Shown here: piece by piece, positions 47,259 to 56,769 of the stretch | How positions within the stretch are numbered: the first letter of the stretch is position 1 | Layout of the letters: every line of letters begins with the position of its first letter | From: Methanobrevibacter cuticularis | Lineage (GTDB): Archaea; Methanobacteriota; Methanobacteria; Methanobacteriales; Methanobacteriaceae | Direction of reading: 5' to 3' | Length of the DNA stretch: 58,202 nucleotides | NCBI RefSeq assembly: GCF_001639285.1 | Contig: NZ_LWMW01000117.1 | Span: 1 to 58,202, forward strand | Translations under genes and position numbers: made by a program | The notes under the pieces: model-generated | What the model was told of the DNA's origin: nothing | The model's input: only the letters and a program-made list of their open reading frames with translations | Database searches by the model: none

Positions 47259-49619
47259 CTATTTTTTGGCCTTTTTATCTTCTGGAAAATCTAGAATGGA
47301 TGGTTCCATAGCTAATTCTCTAGGTTCCCAATTATTTTTTTCTAATATTTTCTTAACATCATTCTTATAAGTAATAGGAATGTCTTTTTCAGTTCTGACA
47401 TATTTATAAACATCTTCAGGAATCACACCAAAGTATTTCTTATTTAGATCGATATAGTGATTCAACTTGATTTGTCTTCCTTTGTTGTTATCAGTAGGCC
47501 TAAGGCAATTTTTAGCTAGCATCACAGTAGCTTCTTCTCGGTTTTCTGCAGCATAAAGTAAGTGTTCTGGAGCGGGTTCTCCTTTAATGACTTTTCCGGT
47601 TCTCATATCATTTAAATTCCAAGTTTCTTCCTTATCTGACCTACCAAGGTATAATCTTCTGTATTTGGTACCATGGGGTCCTAAAATAACTGGGATGCCC
47701 CAACGATTAACACCAGAAGCAATAGCTGCTGCTTTTTGTGAGTAAGCCCCCCATGCCATTCCACATGCACCGACTCTATTTAATATGTAGTCAGCTATTT
47801 CTTCGAAGTTTCCTTCCAATGGTCGTTTAGCAAAGATGTTGGCTACTTTAATAGCTACACCTGGAATATGAGAGTTAGATACACAGGATCCAACATTCAC
47901 CAAACCTCCCGCATCAAAATCACCACTATATTTCTCATATAATGTTTTCCCGTCTTCATCTTTGTATTCTCCAATGGACATTGCTCCACATCCACTGGTA
48001 ACTACAATATATTTCCTTTTTAAGAATTCTTCTGCCATTTTAGCTACATCTTCTGAACCATCAGGATAGTTGGTACAACCTACAAAAGCTATAATCCCTG
48101 GAATATCACCAAGCACGATTGGAGCTCCGACCCTTCTAACTTCAACATCTTGAATTGGTCCTCTACCGACTCTAATATTGAATTTTTGATTGTTAAGAGT
48201 ATTTTGTCCAATTTTAGCCATTAATGACATTATTTCAATATTTTCAGGACATTCTTGTTCACATCTTCCACAAGTATAACAGATATCGTGATCATATAAT
48301 TTCTCAACTTTTTCAAAGTCACCTTTACCTGCAGTAGATACTGCATCCATAATTGGAATATTATTTGGACAAACTCTAACACACCATCCACATTCGCTAC
48401 AATTACTAGCATCTTCCTGGATTTTATCCATGTCTGGAAGGGTTTTGACATTTTTTCTTGTTTTAGATAGGGGCATGACAATTTTAGTGGCTACTTCTCC
48501 GACTTTTTGAGGGTCCAAAATTAAAGCACCATCAATTTTCTTAGATAGTATGTCACTTACAATTGAATCAGCATCATCATTGGTTCTATCAGGTAATCCT
48601 AAGCACATTTTGTCAGTGGTAGCTATCAAAGCAGTATCCGCTTTTTTAGCTTCTTCAAGAACATCGGATCTTATACATTGTTCATCAACAACAACAACAT
48701 CTGCTACACCACTTCTTAAGAATTTTAACTGTTTAGATATTGGTCCAACAACTTTAGCTCTACTATTGTATCGTGTTATATCAATAGAAGTGCAACAGAT
48801 TCCACATAGTTCAATGTCATCTTCAAGATCATTGTCTTCAAGATAATCTATAATTCCTGCTCCAGGGGATACATTATGGCCAATACAGAGTATAACAGGT
48901 TTTTCCCGGTCTACAACTCCTATACCTAGTTCAACTAAAGGTGTGTCTGCATCTCCTTTAGGTAAATTTAAGGCAGCTATTTGGGAAACATCTCCTATTT
49001 CCATTCCAATATGATCCATCAAACCAGCATGAAGTGCTTTTGATTCAAAATCTAAATAATTTCCTTCTTGCCCAGTATGACATGCAGATAAGAGATGTAA
49101 GTTCTCTTCTTCCATATAGGACATAGCTTCTCTTATGTCTCCAAGAGTTTTTGGTCTTTTACCTATTAATGTCCTCATAATAGGAGCTTCAATATCTATA
49201 TTGTTTCCAAAATCAATAGGGAAATCTGGACCCATTTTATGGATTAAATATTCTAACAAATGTCTTGAATGGGCTGAATGAGCTGCAGCTCCAATACAGC
49301 ATGTTAATAGTGCAAATCTTCCTTGTTGAGCTTCAATATCAATTCCACAAGCTCCTTTTTTACCAGTTAAATCACATTTACCAAAAGTACATAAACAACA
49401 CATATCACAAAATGGAGCATAAAAAGGAGGATATCTTTCTAATAATTTCATATCCCAAGACCTTAAATCAGTGACTGTTGGTTTTGGAGTAGGTCCCATT
49501 AGAATGTCTTCATCATCATTCTCATTACCTTGAGTGATGTCACCAAAAGAAATTTCAATATTTTTACTTTTCCAAAAGTCATCTTTAAAGTCTTTAGGTT
49601 TACTTGAATTAGGTGTCAA
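47259..49619 (-). CDS. cdhA: CO dehydrogenase/acetyl-CoA decarbonylase alpha subunit
   Basis: Large CO dehydrogenase subunit, 786 aa. The cluster-binding N-terminal stretch is [20 protein letters not shown] near residue 71. The C-cluster region includes [16 protein letters not shown] and [11 protein letters not shown] motifs (near 178 and 247), GICCTSIDI and DEQCIRSDV. Archaeal CdhA carries an inserted pair of ferredoxin sites, seen as [14 protein letters not shown] and [12 protein letters not shown] near 410-455. [10 protein letters not shown] and [10 protein letters not shown] are further conserved cysteines. The start is TTG 49619 with GGTGAT upstream. First gene of the operon cdhA-B-C-cooC-cdhD-E-polyferredoxin, which makes acetyl-CoA from CO2 in an autotroph. 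Confidence 0.96.
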   Translation of the reverse strand: MTPNSSKPKDFKDDFWKSKNIEISFGDITQGNENDDEDILMGPTPKPTVTDLRSWDMKLLERYPPFYAPFCDMCCLCTFGKCDLTGKKGACGIDIEAQQGRFALLTCCIGAAAHSAHSRHLLEYLIHKMGPDFPIDFGNNIDIEAPIMRTLIGKRPKTLGDIREAMSYMEEENLHLLSACHTGQEGNYLDFESKALHAGLMDHIGMEIGDVSQIAALNLPKGDADTPLVELGIGVVDREKPVILCIGHNVSPGAGIIDYLEDNDLEDDIELCGICCTSIDITRYNSRAKVVGPISKQLKFLRSGVADVVVVDEQCIRSDVLEEAKKADTALIATTDKMCLGLPDRTNDDADSIVSDILSKKIDGALILDPQKVGEVATKIVMPLSKTRKNVKTLPDMDKIQEDASNCSECGWCVRVCPNNIPIMDAVSTAGKGDFEKVEKLYDHDICYTCGRCEQECPENIEIMSLMAKIGQNTLNNQKFNIRVGRGPIQDVEVRRVGAPIVLGDIPGIIAFVGCTNYPDGSEDVAKMAEEFLKRKYIVVTSGCGAMSIGEYKDEDGKTLYEKYSGDFDAGGLVNVGSCVSNSHIPGVAIKVANIFAKRPLEGNFEEIADYILNRVGACGMAWGAYSQKAAAIASGVNRWGIPVILGPHGTKYRRLYLGRSDKEETWNLNDMRTGKVIKGEPAPEHLLYAAENREEATVMLAKNCLRPTDNNKGRQIKLNHYIDLNKKYFGVIPEDVYKYVRTEKDIPITYKNDVKKILEKNNWEPRELAMEPSILDFPEDKKAKK

Positions 49620-50829
49620 ATTATCACCAACTTTTATGTTTATTCTTATTAATTATTTTAACAATTATTTTAACTCAATTTTAAATTAATTGATAATAAA
49701 TTTACTATTAATAAAATATTCTATCTATAATAAATAAATATTGTAATATAAAAAACATATCATAATCTTTATTATAAATTATTATAATCTTTATTATAAA
49801 TTATTTTTATTATATTATTCGCAATTTCTATATTAACAATAAATAACATTAATCACTAGTATTTAGCAAATTTTTATTTTATACAATAATTCTAATTATT
49901 TTATTAAGCTTTGATTTAGTCATGATTTCATATCATTATAGTAATACTAATTAATTAAGCATAAATCTTTCAAAAAAGATTAATGAGAATTATTTGAATA
50001 TTATAAATTTATAAATTTTTATGAGTATAATTTCTTAATAAATTACTAGAGTCATAATTAATAATGATTTATAATGATATTTTATTTTGAATTTAAGATA
50101 TATATATCTTTGGTATTAATATTTTCTGTTTAACTCATACATTTTAAAAATGAGGAAAGATATAGGATTTAGAATTTTTTAACACTATTTTTGACTTCTT
50201 CTTTTAATTTTAGTGAATTAGGATGTATTTCATAAATTTTAATAAATTTTTTCATTAGATTTAGTTTACTAAATTGGGGAAAATTCAGTGTTTATTTGAA
50301 TATATTAATAATGAGAATCATTTATTTTTATTAATTGATAATTTACTAAATTTGCTATTTTGAGTTACTAAATTTTATAGTTATTACTTTTTTAGATAAA
50401 AATGGGGGTGTAGTATTACCAAGAAAAGGTTTATAAACATGCATTTATAAAAAATAGTAGATATAGTATCTTATATCATATAGTTTAAGGTTGTATATTA
50501 CTACAAATTAAAATTAAAAATATTGAAGCTATTTTGAGTAATACTGTATTTATAAATAAAAGAGAAAAAAGTAATACTTCGTATTTTTATGAAAAATTAA
50601 AAATATGATTACTATTTAATATTAGCTAATAAAGATGAATATTAGTCAATAAAGATGTATATTAGCTAATAAAGATGTATATGGTTTGATTAAGATTAAT
50701 ATAAGTTAATATCATAAAAATACATGTATAATATTGAAAAATTGATTCAATACTTAATATTTTTCTTAAATTGTATAGAATAATTAAAATTGCATAGAAT
50801 GAGTAGAATAAAATATCTGGAGGAATATA
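49620..50829. other. 1.2-kb divergent spacer between cdhA and cbiM
   Basis: The spacer holds the promoters of two metal-related operons. Seen here: a direct repeat of ATAATCTTTATTATAAATT near 49765-49805; a perfect 16-base palindrome AAGATATATATATCTT at 50095-50110; a 28-codon minus-strand frame (50169-50255) beginning MKKFIKIYEIHPNSLKLK with no ribosome binding site; repeated GTAATAC/GTATTAC motifs from 50410 to 50585; and a repeated AATATTAGCTAATAAAGATG unit near 50620-50680. No convincing gene. GGAGGAATATA at 50819-50829 is the cbiM ribosome binding site. Confidence 0.55.
50540..50585 (+). promoter_or_regulatory. Candidate metal-regulator operators upstream of cbiM
   Basis: AATAC-T-GTATT at 50540-50550 and AATAC-TTC-GTATT at 50573-50585 are two inverted repeats of the same arms. 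Related halves GTAGTATTAC (50410-50419) and TATTACTAC (50496-50504) lie further upstream. A NikR-like repressor site would suit a cobalt/nickel transporter, but the arms also resemble general AT sequence, so this is tentative. Confidence 0.4.
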
Positions 50830-51477
50830 ATGCACATACCTGATGGATTTATACCGCTATGGCAATGTATCATATATTATATAATTATAATAGTAGTTGG
50901 ATACTTTGCAGTTAGATGGGCAAAAACTAATTTACAAGAAAAACAAATTCCTTTACTCGCTGTTTTAGCAGCGGGTATTTTTGCAATACAAGCAATGAAC
51001 ATACCTATACCTTGGGGAACAAGTGGACATATGGTGGGGGCAGCAATAGTAGCTATTTTAATTGGAAGTCCTTTTGCGGGGTTTTTAGTCTTAGCCGTTG
51101 TTTTAATAATTCAAGGATTAGTATTTGGAGATGGTGGAATAACTGCCCTTGGAATAAATATTTTTAACATGGGAGTTCTCGGAAGTTTCATTGGTTTCTA
51201 TGGGTTTAAGGGACTCAGGTCTTTCATAAGTGATATTCCTGCAGTTTTCATTGCATGTTTCTTAGGAGTAGCTATTCCGGCAGTTGCTGCTGCTATTGAA
51301 TTGTGGGTAGCTGGAACATTCCCATTAATAACTGGACTATATTTCATGGGTATATATCACATAATAATAGGTATTGTTGGAGAAGGTGTAATAAGTACTA
51401 TAGTTTATGTAGCTATTAGTCAAGTTAGACCTGATTTAATCGCTTTAGGAACCAGAGTAAGCAATAAAAGTTTTTAA
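50830..51477 (+). CDS. cbiM: Cobalt/nickel ECF transporter substrate-binding component CbiM/NikM
   Basis: A 215-aa membrane protein. The N-terminus MHIPDGFIP supplies the amino-terminal metal ligand with His2, the hallmark of CbiM/Nik[21 protein letters not shown] near residue 62 and [20 protein letters not shown] near 98 are the other conserved loops. About seven spans are predicted, including the N-terminal one. Cobalt and nickel versions cannot be separated by eye. It starts a group with cbiN and cbiQ on the plus strand. Confidence 0.92.
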   Translation: MHIPDGFIPLWQCIIYYIIIIVVGYFAVRWAKTNLQEKQIPLLAVLAAGIFAIQAMNIPIPWGTSGHMVGAAIVAILIGSPFAGFLVLAVVLIIQGLVFGDGGITALGINIFNMGVLGSFIGFYGFKGLRSFISDIPAVFIACFLGVAIPAVAAAIELWVAGTFPLITGLYFMGIYHIIIGIVGEGVISTIVYVAISQVRPDLIALGTRVSNKSF

Positions 51478-51524
51478 ACTGATGTAGATAGTAAAAATTA
51501 ATTAATTAAAAGGAGATAAAACAA

Positions 51525-51824
51525 ATGGAAACTAGAACAAAACAGTTCATAATTGTTGGTTTAGTAGTAGCTGTTGTAATAGCTATTCTCGCCCCATTTT
51601 TAGCTTCAAGCAATCCTGATGGTTTAGAGAGTACTGCAGAAAAAATTTTAAATCCAGGTGTCAGTGATGAAGCAGTGGTTCAATCACCTATGCCTGATTA
51701 TATAATCCCTGCTCTTGGTGAAGATCCTATTTCTGGATCAATAGCTATAGTAATAGGTGTCATAATAGTATTTGTAGGAGCCTATGCTTTGGCATTTTTC
51801 CTAAGAAAAAGAGATTCTAGTTGA
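51525..51824 (+). CDS. cbiN: PDGLE-domain component CbiN/NikN of the cobalt/nickel transporter
   Basis: A 99-aa protein with two spans: IIVGLVVAVVIAILAPFLAS near residue 9 and ISGSIAIVIGVIIVFVGAYA near 69. NPDGLESTAEKIL between them is the PDGLE signature. The family activates the M component. GGAG at 51511-51514 serves ATG 51525. It lies 47 bases after cbiM. Confidence 0.9.
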   Translation: METRTKQFIIVGLVVAVVIAILAPFLASSNPDGLESTAEKILNPGVSDEAVVQSPMPDYIIPALGEDPISGSIAIVIGVIIVFVGAYALAFFLRKRDSS

Positions 51825-51873
51825 GATAAAAGTTTTATAGAAGAATAGCTATAATTTACAATACTGTGAAAAT

Positions 51874-52665
51874 ATGAATGTTTCAATAGATAAGATAGAA
51901 CAAGAATCTTGGAAGGATAGTGCTATACATAATTTAGATGGGAGAATAAAGCTTATTTTAACCATTATGATAATTGTTTATAGTGTATACACCACTGATC
52001 TTATCATTCTATTGATACTAGAAATCTATTTAATTATTTTACTTCTAATTTCTAAGGTATCAATCGGATTCTTTGCAAAAAGGATTCTACTAATTTTGCC
52101 TTTTGGAGGCTTTTTAGCAGTATTTCAACCTTTTATAAAACCCGGAGCTATTCTCTATACATTACCTTTGGGATTAACCATAACTTATGATGGAGTTTTA
52201 TTTGGAGTTCTTTTAATTTCTAGACTAATAGTCTGTCTATCAGCTATTGTTCTTCTATCTTCTGTTACTCCAATTGAAACAATAGTAAATTCAATGAGAA
52301 AACTAGGATTTCCAAAAATCATGTCTATGATACTGAGTATGACAATCAGATATCTCTTTGTTTTTTATGATGAATTAGATACTATTAGAAAAGCTCAAAA
52401 ATCAAGGTCATTTAGCATTTGGAATAAGAAAACTAGCTATTTCTGGAGATTGAAACAAGTTGGTTATACTATAATGATGTTATTTCTAAAATCTTTTGAA
52501 AAAGGAGAAAAAGTATACTACAGTATGTTAAGCAGAGGATATACTGGTGAAAGTGTTAGTTATAGAAAAGAAAATCCAATCATGAAAATGGATTATTTAT
52601 TTTTGATATTGACATTAATTCTGGTTTTTTCTATAGAAATAATCCATTTAAATGGAATTATTTAA
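51874..52665 (+). CDS. cbiQ: Cobalt/nickel ECF transporter transmembrane component CbiQ/NikQ
   Basis: The T component, 263 aa, with about five spans. LDGRIKLILTIMIIVYSVYT near residue 22 and a cytoplasmic part with RKAQKSRSF near 175 and YYSMLSRGYTGE near 215 contain the two coupling helices that contact the ATPases in ECF systems (the second usually as Arg-Gly). The expected next gene, the ATPase cbiO, is absent; after a short gap the strand switches. Confidence 0.9.
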   Translation: MNVSIDKIEQESWKDSAIHNLDGRIKLILTIMIIVYSVYTTDLIILLILEIYLIILLLISKVSIGFFAKRILLILPFGGFLAVFQPFIKPGAILYTLPLGLTITYDGVLFGVLLISRLIVCLSAIVLLSSVTPIETIVNSMRKLGFPKIMSMILSMTIRYLFVFYDELDTIRKAQKSRSFSIWNKKTSYFWRLKQVGYTIMMLFLKSFEKGEKVYYSMLSRGYTGESVSYRKENPIMKMDYLFLILTLILVFSIEIIHLNGII

Positions 52666-52700
52666 GATGCTTACTTTTATTATCAAGTTTTAATTATATA

Positions 52701-52775
52701 ATGAAAGATAAAGAAGTTATTGAATTACAAGATAAAGAAGCTATTGAATTACAAGATAAAATAATATATTTTTAA
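52701..52775 (+). other. 24-codon frame with an internal 24-bp duplication, where cbiO would be expected
   Basis: ATG 52701 opens MKDKEVIELQDKEAIELQDK followed by IIYF and TAA. The 24 bases GATAAAGAAGTTATTGAATT-type are repeated in frame with one change. The phrase IELQDKIIYF loosely resembles the first beta-strand of ABC ATPases, so this could be the remains of a cbiO start. No ribosome binding site is seen, and chance is an equal explanation. Confidence 0.2.
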
Positions 52776-52856
52776 TTTGAATTAATTAGATAACAAATGG
52801 ATTTGTTATATTTAAAAAAACAATTTAAAAATAATTTAAAAATAAATTATAAATAG

Positions 52857-54779
52857 CTATTTATTGTAAGTATCTTGTAATTCATTCACCATCCATGTTG
52901 GAGCATAAGATGTTGGAATAGTTAGAATTAAGTTATCCATATCATTAATAACAAATGAAACGTCTTCTCTAGGAACTTCAACTAATATTAAATATTGAAC
53001 ATCTATTTCTGCAATATTCGAGCTTCTTTCATAATTTGATAAAGTTAAACCATAGCTATTCAGCAAGTCTGCAATTTCTTTCTCATTAAAACCACCAGTA
53101 ATAGCTCCTCTAAGCATTTCTTCAACATTAGTTGAAAAACTTTTACTATCTTCTATTTGATTTATCTGATCTCCATTTGTGGTTATGTGAGTTTTAATAT
53201 AATTAGCATCTATAACTCCACTATCTTTAGAACGCATAATAGCTAAAATTGTAGCTCCACTTATAATTGGGGAATTAGATATTTTTTTATCATCTGAAGA
53301 AGTAGGAGAAGAAATATATGAGGAATTAGAATTTGAATCATCATTTGATACTTCTTGATCTGAAGATTCACTAGAACCAGATTGAGAATCATTTTGATCA
53401 GTGCTTTGATCATTGGACTTGGAATCAGAAATCTGATTACTTTCAGAATTTAAAGAATATATATCAACAATACTTCCTACAGTTAAAAGTCCGGCCCCTG
53501 CTTGTAGTCTACTTATTAGGATAGGAACTGCCACAGTATCTGGTTTTTTAAATTCAAGATTAGCTAAACTTGTTCCATCATTTTCATCCACAAATGAATG
53601 AGCGTCCTCAACATCCATTATAACATTTTTTTTATTAGAAGTAGCTTCATAAACTGCCATCACTCTGTTAAAATCATCATGGGCATTGTTAATTATTCTA
53701 TTATGATATTCTCTCCATTTTGCCGTAGCTGGCCTAAGTATATCAATAGATTTAGCTTCTTCTGGAGAATTAGCTGATTCAATTTGAGATTTAATAACAA
53801 ATGCATCATTATCAAGAGCTAAAGGGCCTTTAAAAAGAGAATTTAATTCATTCAATTTACTTGTTTTAGCTGCAGCTAATGCATCTTGAGAAGGTGAATA
53901 TATTAGAAAATAATAGGAAGAAAACAACAAAACAATTATTATCAAGCCAAAAATAGCTCCTCCTACCATAGTTTTAGTTTCATCATCATCTTTAGAAAGA
54001 AAAGTTTTCTTAAAATCTTTCACAGAATTCTTATCCAATTTGATAATATCTTTTAAATTAAATTGTTTTTTCTCTTTCTTATTTTGAACTAAATCAGATG
54101 ATGAATTATATTTTTTTTCATTAGAATATCTTTTTTCATTAGAATTTTTATTTTCATTAGAATATATTTTTTCATTAGAAGTTTCATATTCAAAAAATTT
54201 TTCTCTATTTTTAAATTCTTTTAGATATTTTGCATGTTTCTTTTCTTCTTTATTTAAATCATGATCATTAAGACCATTTTTATCATTATAATCATTATTA
54301 ATATCGTTATAATCATTATTAATATTAACGTGCCTAAGAAATCTCTCATCTATTTTATTATCTTTGCTTTCAACAAATTTATCCTTTTTTTGATTAGAAA
54401 TGTTATTATAGTCTTTAGTTCTTTCTTTATTTTTATTAATATTTTTATTCATCTCTAAATCTTTATTATTTGACTTTTTATCTTCTTTTTGCTTATTATT
54501 AACATTTATTTTAGTTAAATCATCTATTTTATTGAAAATTTTTAAAATAAAATTTTTAAGGTATATTGTTATGTTACGTAATTTAAAAATATCTTTAGAT
54601 TTTAACTGTTTTTTCACATTTCTTAATTTAAAAATATCTTTAGAATTATTTTTAAACTTATTCATAATTTTACTATTTAATCTGAACTTAAAATCATCAT
54701 TGAATTTAGCCCGAATCTTCTTAGTAATCTTATTTATTTTTGAATTAGATTCATCATCAATTTTTTTACCTTTTTTCAA
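52857..54779 (-). CDS. DUF515-like membrane protein with SAF/CpaB-like region
   Basis: A 640-aa protein in three parts. The first 265 residues are highly charged, Lys/Asn/Asp-rich and low complexity. One membrane span follows (MVGGAIFGLIIIVLLFSSYY near 272). The outer part begins with a helical linker (LAAAKTSKLNELNSLFKGPL). It contains KPDTVAVPILISRLQAGAGL and LTVGSIVDIYSL, reminiscent of SAF-domain/CpaB proteins, then a Ser/Asp/Gln-rich insert and LILVEVPREDVSFVINDMDN. By eye this matches the methanobacterial DUF515 group, function unknown. The start is taken as TTG 54779 with no strong ribosome binding site. Confidence 0.6.
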   Translation of the reverse strand: MKKGKKIDDESNSKINKITKKIRAKFNDDFKFRLNSKIMNKFKNNSKDIFKLRNVKKQLKSKDIFKLRNITIYLKNFILKIFNKIDDLTKINVNNKQKEDKKSNNKDLEMNKNINKNKERTKDYNNISNQKKDKFVESKDNKIDERFLRHVNINNDYNDINNDYNDKNGLNDHDLNKEEKKHAKYLKEFKNREKFFEYETSNEKIYSNENKNSNEKRYSNEKKYNSSSDLVQNKKEKKQFNLKDIIKLDKNSVKDFKKTFLSKDDDETKTMVGGAIFGLIIIVLLFSSYYFLIYSPSQDALAAAKTSKLNELNSLFKGPLALDNDAFVIKSQIESANSPEEAKSIDILRPATAKWREYHNRIINNAHDDFNRVMAVYEATSNKKNVIMDVEDAHSFVDENDGTSLANLEFKKPDTVAVPILISRLQAGAGLLTVGSIVDIYSLNSESNQISDSKSNDQSTDQNDSQSGSSESSDQEVSNDDSNSNSSYISSPTSSDDKKISNSPIISGATILAIMRSKDSGVIDANYIKTHITTNGDQINQIEDSKSFSTNVEEMLRGAITGGFNEKEIADLLNSYGLTLSNYERSSNIAEIDVQYLILVEVPREDVSFVINDMDNLILTIPTSYAPTWMVNELQDTYNK

Positions 54780-54921
54780 ATTATCAAACCCTATATAGAA
54801 AAAATAGAATGTTGGGTCATGTTTGTAGATGAAAAATAGTATATAGACAATATATATAATTTCTATAAGAACATTGATGCCAATTTTGAATTAAATCAAT
54901 AGATTAATAAAAAATTAATAG

Positions 54922-55629
54922 CTAATTTTTAAATAAATTAAGCATAGGAGTAATAAAAACATATACTAAAGTTATAATAAAAATTATCGTTGCAGGGATG
55001 TTGATTCCCCAAAATATCATTGAATTTGGAATAATAGCTAATAGTACTAATATAGCAATTATTGGTAATATTTGGGGGTTGTAGAATTTTTTATATTTAA
55101 TATTACTTATCATTAAAAATCCTACCACAACCATTAAAAACATTCCTAAATAAATATTAAAAAGTCTACTTAAGATGAAAGTTGATAATAGGATACCTGT
55201 GGTTGGTATAGGAACTCCTACAAATCCTTTAAAGTCTATTTTGTCAGAAATAACATTAAAACGAGTTAATCTCAACACTCCACAAATAACTACAAACAAT
55301 GCTATAACTGCTGATAAATAGCCAATTTCATTGGAAAAACTAGCTCCAATTATATACAAAAGTACAGCTGGTGCTACTCCAAATGAAACAATATCGGATA
55401 ATGAATCAATATTTTTTCCAAATCCATATTTATCAATTCGAGATAATTTTCTAGCTATCCATCCATCTACAGAGTCAAATATCACTGCAATGATAATAAA
55501 AATTGATGAAATTGTTATTTGATTATTTAAAGCCATTAAAATAGCTAAAAACCCAAATGATAAATTCAACAATGAAATTATATCAGGCAATGCCAAAAAA
55601 CATTCTATTTTAGTTTCTTTTAATTTCAT
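54922..55629 (-). CDS. pssA: Archaetidylserine synthase (CDP-alcohol phosphatidyltransferase)
   Basis: A 235-aa polytopic enzyme that condenses CDP-archaeol with serine. The motif is FDSVDGWIARKL with D52, D55, G56, A59, R60, followed after a two-residue insertion by GKNIDSLSD with G71, D75 and D79. IDSLSDIVSFGVAPAVLLY is diagnostic of the phosphatidylserine/archaetidylserine subclass. About seven spans. GGAG followed by TCATGAC precedes ATG 55629. It lies upstream of the DUF515-like gene on the same strand, 142 bases apart. Confidence 0.88.
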   Translation of the reverse strand: MKLKETKIECFLALPDIISLLNLSFGFLAILMALNNQITISSIFIIIAVIFDSVDGWIARKLSRIDKYGFGKNIDSLSDIVSFGVAPAVLLYIIGASFSNEIGYLSAVIALFVVICGVLRLTRFNVISDKIDFKGFVGVPIPTTGILLSTFILSRLFNIYLGMFLMVVVGFLMISNIKYKKFYNPQILPIIAILVLLAIIPNSMIFWGINIPATIIFIITLVYVFITPMLNLFKN

Positions 55630-56134
55630 GTCATGACTCCAAATAATACTCTTTTTATTGTTATTTATTAATTTTTGCTTTAAATACAGATAATTTTTAT
55701 TATTTAATCTTTATGTTGATTATGTGGGATAATTTTTCTAAGTTATACTAAAATACTTAATTTTTATTAATATTCTCTAATCATATGATTAATATAATTC
55801 TTTATTAATATAATGATTGGTTATAATGATTATTAATATATCATACTTTTATTTATATCATATATCATATTTCTCATTTTATAGTTTTTCTAAAATATTT
55901 TTCTAAAATTATTAATATTATAATATTAAATATTTAAATAATTAAGTTCTTAATAAAATAAAGAAAATAAATAAATATATTAAATATATTAATGAGATTA
56001 ACCATAATCAATAAATATATTCATGCAACTAGATAAAATAAGATAACAACAATACTTGTATTAAATTAATTATCTGATTTAATATATTAATTTTGACTTA
56101 TTAAATATGAAAATAATTTTATGATGTGTACATA
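55630..56134. other. Divergent spacer, no gene seen
   Basis: AT-rich spacer between leftward pssA and the rightward pair. It is dominated by ATTAATAT-type sequence without a clear period. It must hold promoters for both directions. Confidence 0.5.
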
Positions 56135-56767
56135 ATGATAGAAGATAAAATACAAGTTCTGAGAAAAGCAGCCAAGGTTTCCAACGAACAAAGCTCAGAA
56201 AGAATGTGGTGTGTTATTGCTGGTAATAAAGACCTAGTTAATGACATAGCTTATGCAGCTATTGCTTCCAAAGAGCGCGTTAAAATACTGTTTAGAGAAC
56301 ATGTTACTTTAGAAGACTCTTATGTTATTAAAAAATTTGATTTTCTAATGTTGTATGGAGAATCTGATAAAATAAGAGACCTAAGTTATATATGTAAAGA
56401 TAATGGCGGTGCTTATATTCAGATTGCACCTTATTATATAACTAATGAACCTAACCTAATGTTATTGGTAGCTCCAGACAATGTTATAAAGCAATTTGTA
56501 GGAGATATTGAACGTATGGGGTCTGAATTTTCTATACTACTAGAAGATCAAACTACTGGATTTATAGAAACTGACTTACAGATAAATACAAAGCTTCCTG
56601 CTTTTATCAATAGCATGTTAGCTCCATTATTTAATCTTAGTGATGTAGTATTATCAACTATCTTAATTTCAACTGGAAATAAGGAAGATGTAGAAAAAAT
56701 TCAAGAAATAGCTACAGCTAATAAAATATTTATTATAGATTTTAAAGACATTATAGTAGAGGGATGA
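56135..56767 (+). CDS. Unknown alpha/beta protein coupled to an actin-like gene
   Basis: A 210-aa soluble protein that I cannot assign to a family. It begins MIEDKIQVLRKAAKVSNEQS, contains strand-helix alternations (MWCVIAGNKDLVNDIAYAAI, FDFLMLYGESDKIRDLSYIC, LMLLVAPDNVIKQFVGDIER) and a C-terminal half starting FSILLEDQTTGFIETDLQIN. There is no signal or membrane span. Its stop TGA (56765-56767) lies three bases before the probable start of the actin-like gene, so the two are translationally coupled and likely act together. ATG 56135 was preferred over GTG 56126. Confidence 0.7.
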   Translation: MIEDKIQVLRKAAKVSNEQSSERMWCVIAGNKDLVNDIAYAAIASKERVKILFREHVTLEDSYVIKKFDFLMLYGESDKIRDLSYICKDNGGAYIQIAPYYITNEPNLMLLVAPDNVIKQFVGDIERMGSEFSILLEDQTTGFIETDLQINTKLPAFINSMLAPLFNLSDVVLSTILISTGNKEDVEKIQEIATANKIFIIDFKDIIVEG

Positions 56768-56769
56768 TT

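Noticed and set aside
50169..50255. 28-codon minus-strand frame MKKFIKIYEIHPNSLKLK
   Set aside because: Normal-looking peptide but no ribosome binding site and too short to support. Mentioned only in the spacer note.
49620..50829. Cobalamin or nickel riboswitch before cbiM or cdhA
   Set aside because: No conserved B12-box or NiCo-like core seen, and such riboswitches are not expected in this lineage. Protein operators are more plausible.
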